64,000 nucleotides of DNA from Azorhizobium caulinodans ORS 571. GTDB lineage: Bacteria > Pseudomonadota > Alphaproteobacteria > Rhizobiales > Xanthobacteraceae. Under the pieces are notes generated by a model. It saw only the letters and a program-made list of their open reading frames with translations. It was not told the origin of the DNA and searched no databases. Position numbers and translations under genes: made by a program. The stretch is from NCBI RefSeq assembly GCF_000010525.1, contig NC_009937.1, positions 1,369,501 through 1,433,500 of the forward strand. The letters are read 5' to 3'. Below, one piece after another: positions 46,457 through 56,551 of the stretch; position 1 is the first letter of the stretch; each line of letters begins with the position of its first letter.

Positions 46457-46919
46457 GCGATCAGGTCTCCAAGCCCATGCGCAAGAGCGCGGCCCGTCTC
46501 GCGGCGTGCAGGCGCTCTACCAGATGGACATCGCCGGCACGCCGGTGAACGAGATCCTCGCGGAGTTCGAGACCCACTGGCTCGGCCGCGAGGTCGAGGG
46601 CGACGTCTATCCGGAAGCCGACCGCGCCCTGTTCCGCACGGTGGTCGAAGGCGTGCTCGCCCAGCAGCGCACCATCGACCCCATGGTGGACGAGGCGCTC
46701 ACCGCCGGCTGGCCGCTGCGCCGGGTGGAACTGGTGATGCGCGCCACCCTGCGCGCCGGCGCCTTCGAGCTGATCGGCAAGCCGGAAACGCCCGCGCGTG
46801 TGGTGATCGCCGAATATGTGAACGTCGCCGCCGCCTTCTTCGAACGCGAGGAGACCGGCATGGTGAACGCGGTTCTGGATTCCCTCGCCCGCAAGCTGCG
46901 CGCCGAGGAGTTCGCCTGA
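46453..46919 (+). CDS. nusB: Transcription antitermination protein NusB, with an apparent one-base frameshift
   Basis: NusB joins NusE in rRNA antitermination. The ATG at 46453 overlaps ribH (ATGA) and reads [17 protein letters not shown], the family N-terminus, but that frame then leaves homology (CRRSTRW). The NusB frame resumes at GTG 46506 with [13 protein letters not shown] and continues to 46919 ([21 protein letters not shown]). Homologues read [13 protein letters not shown] without a break, so one G appears missing at about 46503-46506. Either a sequencing or assembly error or a true mutation; if true, a shorter protein (137 residues from the GTG) lacking about 18 residues could still be made. 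Confidence 0.85.
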
Positions 46920-46941
46920 GGCGCCCCTTCGCCTTCGGTCG

Positions 46942-46962
46942 TGCCCGGACCGGATCCGGGCA
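46942..46962. repeat. Short intergenic inverted repeat between nusB and thiL
   Basis: TGCCCGGA-CCGGA-TCCGGGCA, 8-bp perfect arms, followed by TCCA. Sequences of this form (TGCCCGG...CCGGGCATCCA) are frequent intergenic repeats in Rhizobiales. Only one copy was noticed here. Confidence 0.45.
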
Positions 46963-47024
46963 TCCAGGGAGGCGGGGACATGCGCCCGGCGTCCGGTCCA
47001 TTCTTTTCTGACGCGAGGAGCGCG

Positions 47025-48017
47025 ATGACGGCCGGCAGCGGGGAAGACGACATCATTGCCCGTTATTTCCGGCCCATCGCGACCCATGCCGAGGCGCGCG
47101 GCCTGTTCGACGATGCCGCGCTGCTGACCCCGCCGCCCGGCTGCGACCTGGTGCTGACCAAGGACGCGCTGGTGGCGGGCGTCCACTTCTTCGCCGACGA
47201 TCCCCCGGCTTCGATCGCCCGCAAGGCGCTGCGGGTGAACCTCTCCGATCTCGCCGCCAAGGGTGCGCGCCCGCTCGGCGCGCTGCTCGCCATCGCCTTG
47301 CCCCGTCCCATGGACCCGGAATGGCTCGGCGCCTTCGCGGAGGCGCTGGGCGCGGATGCGGAGCGCTTCGGCTGTCCCATCCTCGGCGGCGACACGGTAA
47401 GCACGCCCGGGCCCGTCACCCTCTCTATCACCGCCTTTGGGGCCGTACCCACCGGCGGCTTCGTCCCGCGCACGGGTGCGGCGCCGGGCCATGCGCTGCT
47501 GGTGTCCGGCACCATCGGGGACGCCGCGCTCGGCCTGCAACTGCGCCTCGCGCCGGATCGCCCCGGCTTTGAGGCGCTGTCGGCCGAGCAGAAGGCCTTT
47601 CTCGCCGACCGTTTCCTGCATCCGCAGCCCCGCCTGCCGCTGGCTGAGGCCCTGCGGGATCATGCCGCGGCGGCCATGGATGTCTCGGACGGGCTCGTGG
47701 GCGACTTCGCCAAGATGATGTCCGCCTCCGGCTGTGGCGGCCTCGTGCGGGCGGCTCAGGTGCCGCTGTCCGACGCGGCTGCGGCCGCCATCGCAGCCGA
47801 GCCCGCGCTTCTGGCTGACGTGCTGGGCGGCGGGGATGATTATGAGATCGCCACCGCCGTACCGCACGACGCCGTGCCGGTGTTCCGTGCCGCCGCCCAG
47901 GCGGCGGGTATCGCGGTCACCGTGATCGGCGAGACCTATAAGGGCGATGGACTAGATCTAGTGGGTCTCGACGGCCAGCCGCTCTATCTCGACCGGCGCA
48001 GCTTCAGCCACTTCTGA
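47025..48017 (+). CDS. thiL: Thiamine-monophosphate kinase
   Basis: A 330-residue PurM-like kinase that makes thiamine diphosphate from the monophosphate. GEDDIIARYF at the N-terminus, DDAALL, the VNLSDLAAKGARP block, GGDTV and MDVSDGLVGDFAKM are characteristic Mg-ATP and substrate residues. ATG at 47025 is chosen for GAGGAG (47015-47020) and the family N-terminus; an upstream extension would run through the intergenic repeat. Last gene of the nrdR-rib-nusB-thiL block. Confidence 0.93.
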   Translation: MTAGSGEDDIIARYFRPIATHAEARGLFDDAALLTPPPGCDLVLTKDALVAGVHFFADDPPASIARKALRVNLSDLAAKGARPLGALLAIALPRPMDPEWLGAFAEALGADAERFGCPILGGDTVSTPGPVTLSITAFGAVPTGGFVPRTGAAPGHALLVSGTIGDAALGLQLRLAPDRPGFEALSAEQKAFLADRFLHPQPRLPLAEALRDHAAAAMDVSDGLVGDFAKMMSASGCGGLVRAAQVPLSDAAAAAIAAEPALLADVLGGGDDYEIATAVPHDAVPVFRAAAQAAGIAVTVIGETYKGDGLDLVGLDGQPLYLDRRSFSHF

Positions 48018-48469
48018 GCTGGCGGCGCTTGTCCAGCGCCCATCGAACGTTTTGGTGCTGTCACACAAAGTGCCCACAATGGCTTGTGGATGACGTGCAT
48101 AAGGACACGCCCTTCGGCGCGCCCGAGGGATGCCTGTCCACAGCCCCGATCCGGCCGCAAATGGCTACGGGCAAACGGCTGTTAGGGGTTTATTAACAGG
48201 TGGCGCCTCACTATATTTAGTAGGAAAGCCGCTCTCGGAGCCCCCAAATCTGCGTTTGACGGCGACGCCAGACTCGCACTAGCGTCGCCACATTCAAGAA
48301 CGGCGCGGACGATCTGAGGCCACGGCCTCGTGTCTTCGCGCCTGCCTTCCAGAAACAGCAGTCCGGCTCCGGGACGGCGCAAAGCGCCGCGCCCAACGTT
48401 GCGTCGCGGCCTGCCAATGACCACCTATTATGCCCCGGACCGGGGCCCTGCGCTGAGGAGCATTCGGTC
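48018..48469. other. Regulatory intergenic region upstream of nrdJ
   Basis: About 450 bases without a gene. It holds a weak hairpin after thiL (GGCGCT-TGTCC-AGCGCC, 48024-48040), an inverted repeat CCACAA-TGGC-TTGTGG (48074-48089), two DnaA-box-like 9-mers (48085-48093, 48134-48142), an NrdR box (48208-48223) and a leader hairpin GGCGACGC/GCGTCGCC (48261-48268, 48282-48289). No cobalamin riboswitch box was found. Confidence 0.6.
48208..48223. promoter_or_regulatory. NrdR box upstream of nrdJ
   Basis: The 16-mer TCACTATATTTAGTAG matches the NrdR consensus acaCwAtATaTwGtgt at 12 of 16 positions including all strongly conserved ones. TATATT inside it could be the -10 element, so NrdR would occlude the promoter. 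NrdR boxes normally come in pairs; a second one was not found. Confidence 0.7.
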
Positions 48470-51400
48470 ATGCGCGTTGAACGCCGCTACACCACGGAAG
48501 GCCGCTCGCCTTATGACGCCATCGCGTTTCGCGAGGCTGTCAGCGAGATTCGCAACCCCAATGGTTCGGTGGTGTTCCGCCAGGAAGGCATCGAGGTTCC
48601 CGCGCAGTTCTCGCAGGTGGCGAGCGACATTCTCGCGCAGAAGTATTTCCGTAAGGCCGGCGTTCCGGCGCGCCTGAAGAAGGTGGAGGAGAACGCCGTT
48701 CCCTCCTTCCTGTGGCGCTCGGTGCCGGACGAGGCGGCCCTTGCCGCGCTGCCCGAGAAGGAGCGCTACGTCGGCGAAAGCTCCGCCAAGCAGGTGTTCG
48801 ACCGTCTGGCCGGCACCTGGACCTACTGGGGCTGGAAGGGCGGCTATTTCGACACGGAGGCGGACGCGCAGGCCTTCTTCGACGAGCACCGCTACATGCT
48901 CGCCATGCAGATGGTGGCGCCTAACTCGCCGCAGTGGTTCAACACCGGCCTGCACTGGGCCTATGGCATCGACGGCCCCGGCCAGGGCCATTTCTACGTC
49001 GATTACAAGTCTGGCGAGCTTCTGGCCTCCACCTCGGCCTATGAGCATCCCCAGCCGCACGCCTGCTTCATCCAGTCCGTGGGCGACGACCTCGTGAACG
49101 AGGGCGGCATCATGGACCTGTGGGTGCGCGAGGCGCGCCTGTTCAAGTATGGCTCCGGCACCGGCTCCAACTTCTCCGCCCTGCGCGGCGAGGGAGAGCG
49201 CCTGTCGGGTGGCGGCAAGTCCTCCGGCCTCATGAGCTTCCTCAAGATCGGCGACCGCGCGGCGGGCGCCATCAAGTCCGGCGGCACCACCCGCCGCGCC
49301 GCCAAGATGGTGGTTGTGGATGCCGACCATCCGGATATCGAATCTTATGTGAACTGGAAGGTGCTGGAGGAGCAGAAGGTCGCCTCCCTCGTCACCGGCT
49401 CGCGCATCAATGCCAAGCACCTGAAAGCCGTGCTCAAGGCCTGCGTGAACTGCGAGGGCACGGGCGACTCCTGCTTCGACCCCGAGAAGAACCCGGCGCT
49501 AAAGCGCGAGATCAAGGCCGCCCGCAAGGCCGGCGTGGTGGATGCCGCCATCCGCCGCGTGATCCAGTATGCCCGCCAGGGCTTCACTGACATCGATGTC
49601 GCCATCTACGACACCGACTGGGACGGCGAGGCCTATCTGACGGTGGCCGGCCAGAACTCCAACAACTCGGTGCGCGTGACCGACGACTTCCTGCGCGCCG
49701 TGGAGGAGGATGCGGACTGGAACCTCATCCGCCGCACCGACGGCAAGGTGCACAAGACCGTCAAGGCCCGCGAACTGTGGGACAAGATCGGCTCGGCCGC
49801 CTGGCACTGCGCCGACCCCGGCATCCAGTTCCACACTACCATCAACGACTGGCACACCTGCCCGTCGGGCGGTGAGATCCGCGCCTCCAATCCGTGCTCC
49901 GAGTACATGTTCCTCGATGACACGGCCTGCAATCTCGCCTCGCTGAACCTGCTGCAGTTCCGCGATAGCGAGAAGCGCTTCGACGTGGAGAGCTTCGAGC
50001 ACGCGGTGCGCCTGTGGACCGTGGTGCTGGAAATCTCCGTGCTGATGGCGCAGTTCCCCTCGCGCCGCATCGCCGAGCTCTCCTACGAATACCGCACGCT
50101 GGGCCTCGGCTACGCCAATATCGGCGGCCTGCTGATGACCGCCGGTATCCCCTATGACTCGGCCGAGGGCCGTGCCATCTGCGGCGCCATCTCCGCCATC
50201 ATGACCGGGATCTGCTACGCGACCTCCGCCGAGATGGCGAAGGAGCTTGGGCCCTTCCCGGCCTATGAGCAGAACGCCACGTCCATGCTGCGGGTCATCC
50301 GCAACCACCGCCGCGCCGCTTACGGCGAGGCCAAGGGCTATGAGGGGCTCTCCATCGCCCCGGTGCCGCTCGACCATGCGTCCTGCAAGGACGAGCGCCT
50401 CGTGGCCCACGCCAAGGCGGCCTGGGACAAGGCGCTGGCTGACGGCGAGAAGCACGGCTACCGCAATGCGCAAGTGAGCGTGATCGCCCCCACCGGCACC
50501 ATCGGCCTGGTGATGGACTGCGACACCACCGGCATCGAGCCCGATTTCGCCCTGGTGAAGTTCAAGAAGCTCGCCGGCGGTGGCTACTTCAAGATCATCA
50601 ACGGCGCCGTGCCAGAGGCGCTGCGCACGCTCGGCTACAGCGAGGCGCAGATCGCCGAGATCGAGGCCTATGCGGTGGGCCACGGCTCGCTGGCGCAGGC
50701 TCCGGCGATCAACCACGGCTCTCTGAAGGCCAAGGGCTTCGACGCCGAGGCCATCGCCAAGGCTGAAGCCGCGGTGAAGACCGCCTTCGACATCAAGTTC
50801 GCCTTCAACCGCTGGACCTTCGGCGACGACTTCCTCACGAAGTCGCTCGGCGTCTCCGCGGCCCAGCTCGCGGACCCGAAATTCGACCTGCTCTCGCACC
50901 TCGGCTTCTCCAAGGCCGACGTGGAAGCCGCCAACGTGCATGTGTGCGGCGCCATGACCCTTGAGGGCGCGCCCTATCTGAAGGCCGAGCACCTGCCGGT
51001 GTTCGACTGCGCCTCGCCCTGCGGGCGCATCGGCAAGCGCTTCCTCTCCGTGGAGAGCCACATCCGCATGATGGCTGCTGCGCAGCCGTTCATCTCGGGT
51101 GCCATCTCGAAGACCATCAACATGCCCAACGAGGCGACGGTGGAGGATTGCCTGTCCTCCTACCTGCTCTCCTGGCGCCTCGCGCTGAAGGCCAATGCGC
51201 TCTATCGCGACGGCTCCAAGCTCTCCCAGCCGCTGAATGCCCAGCTGGTGGCGGACGACGAGGACGAGGAGGATGCGGTGGAAGCGCTGGTGGCCCAGCC
51301 GGCCGCAGCCCGCGCCGCGACCGTCACCGAGAAGATTGTTGAGCGGGTGATCGAGCGCGTCATCGAGCGCAACGTCCACGACCGCGAGAAGATGCCCGAC

Positions 51401-52195
51401 CGCCGCAAGGGCTACACCCAGAAGGCGGTGGTGGGCGGCCACAAGGTCTATCTGCGCACCGGCGAATATGATGACGGCCGCCTCGGCGAGATCTTCATCG
51501 ACATGCACAAGGAAGGCGCGGCGCTGCGCTCCTTCATCAACAACTTCGCCATCTCGGTGTCGCTCGGCCTCCAGTACGGCGTGCCGCTGGAGGAGTATGT
51601 GGACGCCTTCACCTTCACCCGCTTCGAGCCGGCGGGCCCGGTGCAGGGCAACGACACCATCAAGTATGCCACCTCAATCCTGGACTATGTGTTCCGCGAG
51701 CTGGCGGTCTCCTACCTTGGCCGCTACGACCTCGGGCATGTGGACCAGACGGAGACCGGCTTCGACGCGCTCGGCAAGGGCGTTGACGAAGGCAAGGCCC
51801 CGACGGGCGGCGCTGCGGCCGCTGCCGCCTCGCGTGTGGTCTCCAAGGGCCTCGTGCGCGGCAAGAACGTGAGCCTGCTGGTGCCGCAGCTCGCCGAGCC
51901 GCGTGCCTCCTCGGACAACGTGACCGTGCTGCGGGCCCGTACCGAGGGCGCCACGGCGCTGAAGCCCGAGGCCGAGCTGGAAGAGGGAGCTGCCGAGCTC
52001 GAGGAGGCTGTTGAGAGCCTGCTCGACAAGCCGCTCGCCTGGACACCGGCGGCCCGCACCCAGGACCGCCGCGCCGAGGCCCGCGCCCGCGGCTATGAAG
52101 GCGAAGCCTGCCCCGAGTGCATGAACTTCACCATGGTGCGCAACGGCACCTGCCTGAAGTGCAACACCTGCGGCGCCACCACCGGCTGCTCGTGA
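48470..52195 (+). CDS. nrdJ: Vitamin B12-dependent (class II) ribonucleoside-diphosphate reductase
   Basis: A 1241-residue adenosylcobalamin-dependent reductase that makes deoxyribonucleotides with or without oxygen. The barrel contains the active-site NPCSE region ([20 protein letters not shown]) and [19 protein letters not shown]; large central insertions are usual for the alphaproteobacterial form. The C-terminus has a Cys-rich tail (CPECMNF, then [14 protein letters not shown]) that re-reduces the active site through thioredoxin. GAGGAG lies about eleven bases before the ATG. Likely repressed by NrdR through the box at 48208. Confidence 0.95.
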   Translation: MRVERRYTTEGRSPYDAIAFREAVSEIRNPNGSVVFRQEGIEVPAQFSQVASDILAQKYFRKAGVPARLKKVEENAVPSFLWRSVPDEAALAALPEKERYVGESSAKQVFDRLAGTWTYWGWKGGYFDTEADAQAFFDEHRYMLAMQMVAPNSPQWFNTGLHWAYGIDGPGQGHFYVDYKSGELLASTSAYEHPQPHACFIQSVGDDLVNEGGIMDLWVREARLFKYGSGTGSNFSALRGEGERLSGGGKSSGLMSFLKIGDRAAGAIKSGGTTRRAAKMVVVDADHPDIESYVNWKVLEEQKVASLVTGSRINAKHLKAVLKACVNCEGTGDSCFDPEKNPALKREIKAARKAGVVDAAIRRVIQYARQGFTDIDVAIYDTDWDGEAYLTVAGQNSNNSVRVTDDFLRAVEEDADWNLIRRTDGKVHKTVKARELWDKIGSAAWHCADPGIQFHTTINDWHTCPSGGEIRASNPCSEYMFLDDTACNLASLNLLQFRDSEKRFDVESFEHAVRLWTVVLEISVLMAQFPSRRIAELSYEYRTLGLGYANIGGLLMTAGIPYDSAEGRAICGAISAIMTGICYATSAEMAKELGPFPAYEQNATSMLRVIRNHRRAAYGEAKGYEGLSIAPVPLDHASCKDERLVAHAKAAWDKALADGEKHGYRNAQVSVIAPTGTIGLVMDCDTTGIEPDFALVKFKKLAGGGYFKIINGAVPEALRTLGYSEAQIAEIEAYAVGHGSLAQAPAINHGSLKAKGFDAEAIAKAEAAVKTAFDIKFAFNRWTFGDDFLTKSLGVSAAQLADPKFDLLSHLGFSKADVEAANVHVCGAMTLEGAPYLKAEHLPVFDCASPCGRIGKRFLSVESHIRMMAAAQPFISGAISKTINMPNEATVEDCLSSYLLSWRLALKANALYRDGSKLSQPLNAQLVADDEDEEDAVEALVAQPAAARAATVTEKIVERVIERVIERNVHDREKMPDRRKGYTQKAVVGGHKVYLRTGEYDDGRLGEIFIDMHKEGAALRSFINNFAISVSLGLQYGVPLEEYVDAFTFTRFEPAGPVQGNDTIKYATSILDYVFRELAVSYLGRYDLGHVDQTETGFDALGKGVDEGKAPTGGAAAAAASRVVSKGLVRGKNVSLLVPQLAEPRASSDNVTVLRARTEGATALKPEAELEEGAAELEEAVESLLDKPLAWTPAARTQDRRAEARARGYEGEACPECMNFTMVRNGTCLKCNTCGATTGCS

Positions 52196-52311
52196 GGGGG
52201 AGGGGCTGTTGTTGGTGTCGTGGCACCCAAAGGTTGAGCATTTGACGCCATAGTGTGGCTCATTGGCAGCCAAAGGTTGGCGCACTGCCTGAAAACGGCG
52301 CGGATAAAGGG

Positions 52312-52349
52312 AAAGGGCCCCGCATTCACGGAGGCCCTTTTTCGTTTTT
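52312..52349 (+). terminator. Rho-independent terminator of nrdJ
   Basis: Eight-bp stem AAAGGGCC / GGCCCTTT (52312-52319, 52333-52340), 13-base loop, followed by TTCGTTTTT. It lies 116 bases after the stop codon. Confidence 0.8.
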
Positions 52350-52479
52350 GTGTTCCGCGCCTTCTCGGTGTTTGACCGCAGGCGATGAGCCTCGCGGGAA
52401 TCGCAACGTGCTGTGTCGCCAAGTGGCAACGCACCCAAGGTAGAGGAGGCGCTGGCCGGCCGCGCGCCCGTCAGGCGGC

Positions 52480-52620
52480 ATGACTCCCAAGCCCCCAGCC
52501 CGGCCCATTTCGGTCCTCGGCGTGGCCTCGGCGCGGGAGCTGCTGCTGGATCTCGCTGGTCCCATCGAAGTTTTGCGCCGGGCCGATCTAACGCAGGACG
52601 GCGTGCGATGCTGGTCCTGA
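52480..52620 (+). pseudogene. Remnant of a GlxA/AraC-family regulator N-terminus
   Basis: A 46-codon frame beginning PKPPARPISVLGVASAR and continuing ELLLDLAGPIEVLRRAD, which matches the DJ-1/PfpI-like N-terminal strand and helix of GlxA-type AraC regulators (typically a DLAGP-EVFR core). It stops after DGVRCWS; the expected remaining ~270 residues are absent, though an adjacent frame reads MLVLTPGSAAERPP for a short way. Taken as a gene fragment. It sits at the left edge of the arsenic cluster. Confidence 0.5.
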
Positions 52621-52792
52621 CACCGGGATCCGCCGCCGAGAGGCCTCCGCAGGGGGACATTTACGTCCCGGATCGGGCATCGACGTGCTGAACGCGGGGC
52701 CCAGGGATCGCCGGTGATGACTCATAGCGGCGCCTCGACCGCATTTCAGCGACGTCGGCATTGCGCCCCCGTTTCAGCCACTGATCTGGTAA

Positions 52793-52810
52793 CGGCTGCG
52801 GCCCGAAAGC
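52793..52810. repeat. 18-bp direct repeat flanking the arsenic cluster, left copy
   Basis: CGGCTGCGGCCCGAAAGC, identical and in the same orientation as 59267-59284. Similarity continues loosely on both sides (a GTCATTGATTT/CACTGATCT-like stretch before, GACATT/GGCATT after). Confidence 0.6.
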
Positions 52811-53023
52811 GGACATTAGCGAGGCACGGCACGTAGGCACCCTTTGCGCCGAGAGCAGACGTCAAGCCGCCAATACAATGTGGACGCTCCAGTGCGATCA
52901 ATGTGTTGGCGTTTGCGCCCTAAACTGACGTTTTGACAGCGCCACCGTCCGTCTCCCCACTGTGAAGAGAAATAGCGCAAGCCCGCTTATGAAGGGCTTG
53001 CGGATCATCCCACAATTCAATAT

Positions 53024-53039
53024 TTCGATAAATATCGAA
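53024..53039. promoter_or_regulatory. ArsR operator
   Basis: Perfect inverted repeat TTCGATA-AA-TATCGAA just upstream of arsR in an AT-rich pocket of an otherwise GC-rich region. Position and form fit autoregulation by an ArsR/SmtB repressor. Confidence 0.7.
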
Positions 53040-53053
53040 TTATGAGGACCCAT

Positions 53054-53410
53054 ATGGACGAACTCGCTGCCTTGACCGCGTTCGGCGCTCTCTCCCAGGA
53101 GACCCGGTTGCGGATCGTTCGGCGTCTCGTGATTGCCGGGCCTGATGGAATCTCGGCCGGAGCGATCAGCGAGGCGGTCGGTGCGTCGATGTCGACCCTG
53201 TCCTTCCATCTGAAAGAGCTGGAGCATGCGGGCCTTGTCCGCTCGCGCCGGCAATCCCGCTCCATCATCTACAGCGCAGCCCTCGATGCCCTGGCGGGCC
53301 TCGCAGCCTTCCTGATGCGGGACTGTTGCCAAGGCCATCCGGAGGTTTGCGCGCCCGCAATGCAGGCGCTGACCGCCTGTTCATGCCCGGAGCAAGGGTC
53401 ACATGACTGA
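53054..53410 (+). CDS. arsR: ArsR-family arsenite-responsive repressor
   Basis: A 118-residue winged-helix repressor. The DNA-recognition helix is in ASMSTLSFHLKELEHAGLV. Cysteines suited to As(III) binding are C91-C92 and C99 (CCQGHPEVC), with C109 and C111 near the C-terminus; this CC-x6-C layout is that of alphaproteobacterial ArsR rather than the E. coli ELCVC form. The start at 53054 is favoured by GAGGA (53044-53048); an ATG at 53042 would add four residues. First gene of the plus-strand ars operon. Confidence 0.92.
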   Translation: MDELAALTAFGALSQETRLRIVRRLVIAGPDGISAGAISEAVGASMSTLSFHLKELEHAGLVRSRRQSRSIIYSAALDALAGLAAFLMRDCCQGHPEVCAPAMQALTACSCPEQGSHD

Positions 53411-53945
53411 CCACACCTACAACGTGCTCTTCCTCTGCACGGGGAATTCGGCCCGCTCGATCCTCGGCGAGGCCATGCTGAACAAGCTTGGTGAAGGCCG
53501 CTTCCGCGCCTTCTCGGCGGGGAGCAAGCCCAAGGGCGAGGTCAACCCGCTTGCCATCGAGGTGCTGCGGGAGGCGGACTTCCCGACCGACGGACTGTCT
53601 TCCAAGAGCTGGGAGGTGTTCGCCCGGGCGGATACTCCCACCATGGATTTCATCTTCACGGTCTGCGACGACGCGGCGGGCGAGACCTGCCCCATCTGGC
53701 CCGGCCACCCGGCGACGGCCCACTGGGGCATTGAAGATCCGGCAGCGGTCGAGGGAACCTATCTTGAGCGGCGGAAGGCTTTTGTCAGGGCGCAGCGCTA
53801 TCTCTTGAACCGGATTTCGGCATTCATGGCGCTTCCGCTGCGCTCTCTCGATCGCATGGCGCTCCACAACCAGCTCCGCGCGATCGGTCAACTGACGGAC
53901 GCTTATGTTGCCCGCTCAAATCTCCTCCATTCGGAGTCGAAATGA
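53403..53945 (+). CDS. arsC: Arsenate reductase, low-molecular-weight phosphatase type (thioredoxin-linked)
   Basis: A 180-residue enzyme that reduces arsenate to arsenite. The P-loop C12-x5-R18 (LCTGNSARS) and the two further redox cysteines C88 and C96 (VCDDAAGETC) form the Cys triad of the pI258-type family, which uses thioredoxin. It overlaps arsR by 8 bases. The C-terminal ~45 residues go beyond the usual 130-140 and are helical. Confidence 0.9.
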   Translation: MTDHTYNVLFLCTGNSARSILGEAMLNKLGEGRFRAFSAGSKPKGEVNPLAIEVLREADFPTDGLSSKSWEVFARADTPTMDFIFTVCDDAAGETCPIWPGHPATAHWGIEDPAAVEGTYLERRKAFVRAQRYLLNRISAFMALPLRSLDRMALHNQLRAIGQLTDAYVARSNLLHSESK

Positions 53946-54370
53946 TGGACGTGGTCATCTACCACAACCCGGAATGTGGAACCTCCCGCAACACGTTGGC
54001 CCAGATCCTGAACGCTGGTGTGGAGCCGCACGTCATCGAATACCTGAAGTGCCCACCTTCTCGCGTCATGCTTCGTCAGCTTGTCGACCGGGCCGGAATG
54101 ACAGTCCGCGCCCTCCTGCGCGAAAAGGGCACGCCCTTCGCGGCGCTAGGTCTCGCCAATCCGGCGCTGACCGATGACGACCTGCTCGATGCCATGATGG
54201 CGCACCCAATCCTCATCAACCGTCCCCTGGTGGTGAGCCCGAAGGGTGTCCGGCTGTGCCGCCCATCCGAAGAGGTCCTCGACCTCCTGCCGCCGCAGCG
54301 CGGCGCCTTCACCAAGGAAGACGGCGAACGCGTCGTCGACGACGCGGGAAACCGCGTGACCAATTCCTGA
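53942..54370 (+). CDS. arsC: Arsenate reductase, glutaredoxin-linked type
   Basis: A 142-residue ArsC of the R773 family: [14 protein letters not shown] contains the catalytic C12, and [18 protein letters not shown] carries the arginines that bind arsenate. It uses glutathione/glutaredoxin, unlike the neighbour upstream. ATGA overlap with that gene. Two non-homologous arsenate reductases in one operon give redundancy across thiol pools. Confidence 0.92.
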   Translation: MMDVVIYHNPECGTSRNTLAQILNAGVEPHVIEYLKCPPSRVMLRQLVDRAGMTVRALLREKGTPFAALGLANPALTDDDLLDAMMAHPILINRPLVVSPKGVRLCRPSEEVLDLLPPQRGAFTKEDGERVVDDAGNRVTNS

Positions 54371-54393
54371 GCTCTTTCCCTGGATTTGCGCCC

Positions 54394-55689
<1,296 letters not shown>

Positions 55690-55751
55690 CTTGAACCGTC
55701 GCCAAGAGTTGCGTGAAACCCATTACGCGGATCCGTGGCTAACGGCAGCTT

Positions 55752-56471
55752 TCAGCGTGCTGGGTCGTGCAGGTCCATGTCCATAGATGGCAGTACGTCG
55801 AGGAAGTGGACGTGCATCGCCTGTAGGCGCGCCCTGACGGCATCGAGCAGCGAGGTGTTGAGAACCTTTGCCTGCTGGACGCGCTGGTAGTCAAGCATGA
55901 CCCCCTCGTTGAACCTCGGCGGATTCAGGCATGTGAAGGACTCGCCAGCCCAATTGCGGCTCTTCATCACCACCGGAGCCCCATATTCGACCTGGCTGGC
56001 GTCGCTGTGGGCGAAGAGGGTGTTCCGCTTGATAATGAGGTCGTCGTGCAAGGCGCGGGTGAACGGTGAGAGCTTGATCCCGAGGGCACCGTAGGAGAGC
56101 GAGGGAATGCCTCCCTTCGATTCCGAGAACGGCCGACAATAGGAGACGATCAAGGTCGTTTCGTAGCAGATGAACTTTCGCAGGGTCGCAAGCGGGTATC
56201 GCCCTTCGTGGTCCACCTCCTCTTCAATAAAGGCAATTGCGCTTCCTGCGTGTGACAGGTCTCTGACACTCAATATCAGGCGTTTGAACAAGCCCCAGTT
56301 CTTCAGCAGATATTCGGGCACCCGATCCAGTTGGGGAGGGTCGAAGGCGCGGACACCCCCGCTTCCCGAGTGTTCGTCGATGCGTTCGTAGTAGAACCAT
56401 TCATCGGGAAACCCGTATTGGTGCTTGAGGTGTGCCTGATAGGCTTCTTTCGCCTCATTCCCATCCGACAT
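55752..56471 (-). CDS. Uncharacterised protein with a HEPN-like R-x5-H motif
   Basis: A 239-residue soluble protein not assigned to a named family. It is largely helical in pattern; residues 149-155 read RNTLFAH, an R-N...H arrangement like the catalytic R-x4-6-H of HEPN nucleases and AbiU2-like proteins. No antitoxin or nucleotidyltransferase partner is adjacent. ATG at 56471 is chosen because the preceding in-frame codons show no homology and a G-rich site precedes it. It is the last gene of the padR-MFS-arsH operon (80 bases after arsH) and converges on arsB. The role in arsenic resistance is unknown; it may be a passenger. Confidence 0.65.
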   Translation of the reverse strand: MSDGNEAKEAYQAHLKHQYGFPDEWFYYERIDEHSGSGGVRAFDPPQLDRVPEYLLKNWGLFKRLILSVRDLSHAGSAIAFIEEEVDHEGRYPLATLRKFICYETTLIVSYCRPFSESKGGIPSLSYGALGIKLSPFTRALHDDLIIKRNTLFAHSDASQVEYGAPVVMKSRNWAGESFTCLNPPRFNEGVMLDYQRVQQAKVLNTSLLDAVRARLQAMHVHFLDVLPSMDMDLHDPAR

Positions 56472-56551
56472 CCAAATCCCGCCCCTAGAAATGCCCGATC
56501 CGATCGTAGCGGAGCGTTCGGCAGGAGCGAAGCGAGCGCCCATCCTCGAGA

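Larger units (their letters stand above)
52196..53053. other. Decayed intergenic stretch between nrdJ and arsR
   Basis: About 860 bases. It includes two copies of CCAAAGGTTG 43 bp apart (52227-52236, 52270-52279), the nrdJ terminator, a GlxA-regulator remnant (52480-52620), one copy of an 18-bp repeat also found right of the arsenic cluster (52793-52810), and the arsR operator (53024-53039). No intact gene is supported. Confidence 0.6.

Noticed and set aside
48018-48230. Replication origin suggested by DnaA-like boxes and an AT-rich patch
   Set aside because: Only two weak boxes, short AT-rich part, and no dnaA, parAB or hemE neighbourhood.
48230-48469. Cobalamin riboswitch in the nrdJ leader
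   Set aside because: No B12-box-like sequence (GCCACTG type) was found; only a simple 8-bp hairpin at 48261-48289.
48330-48677. Plus-strand frame overlapping the nrdJ start
   Set aside because: Overlaps the conserved NrdJ N-terminus in another frame and lacks homology.
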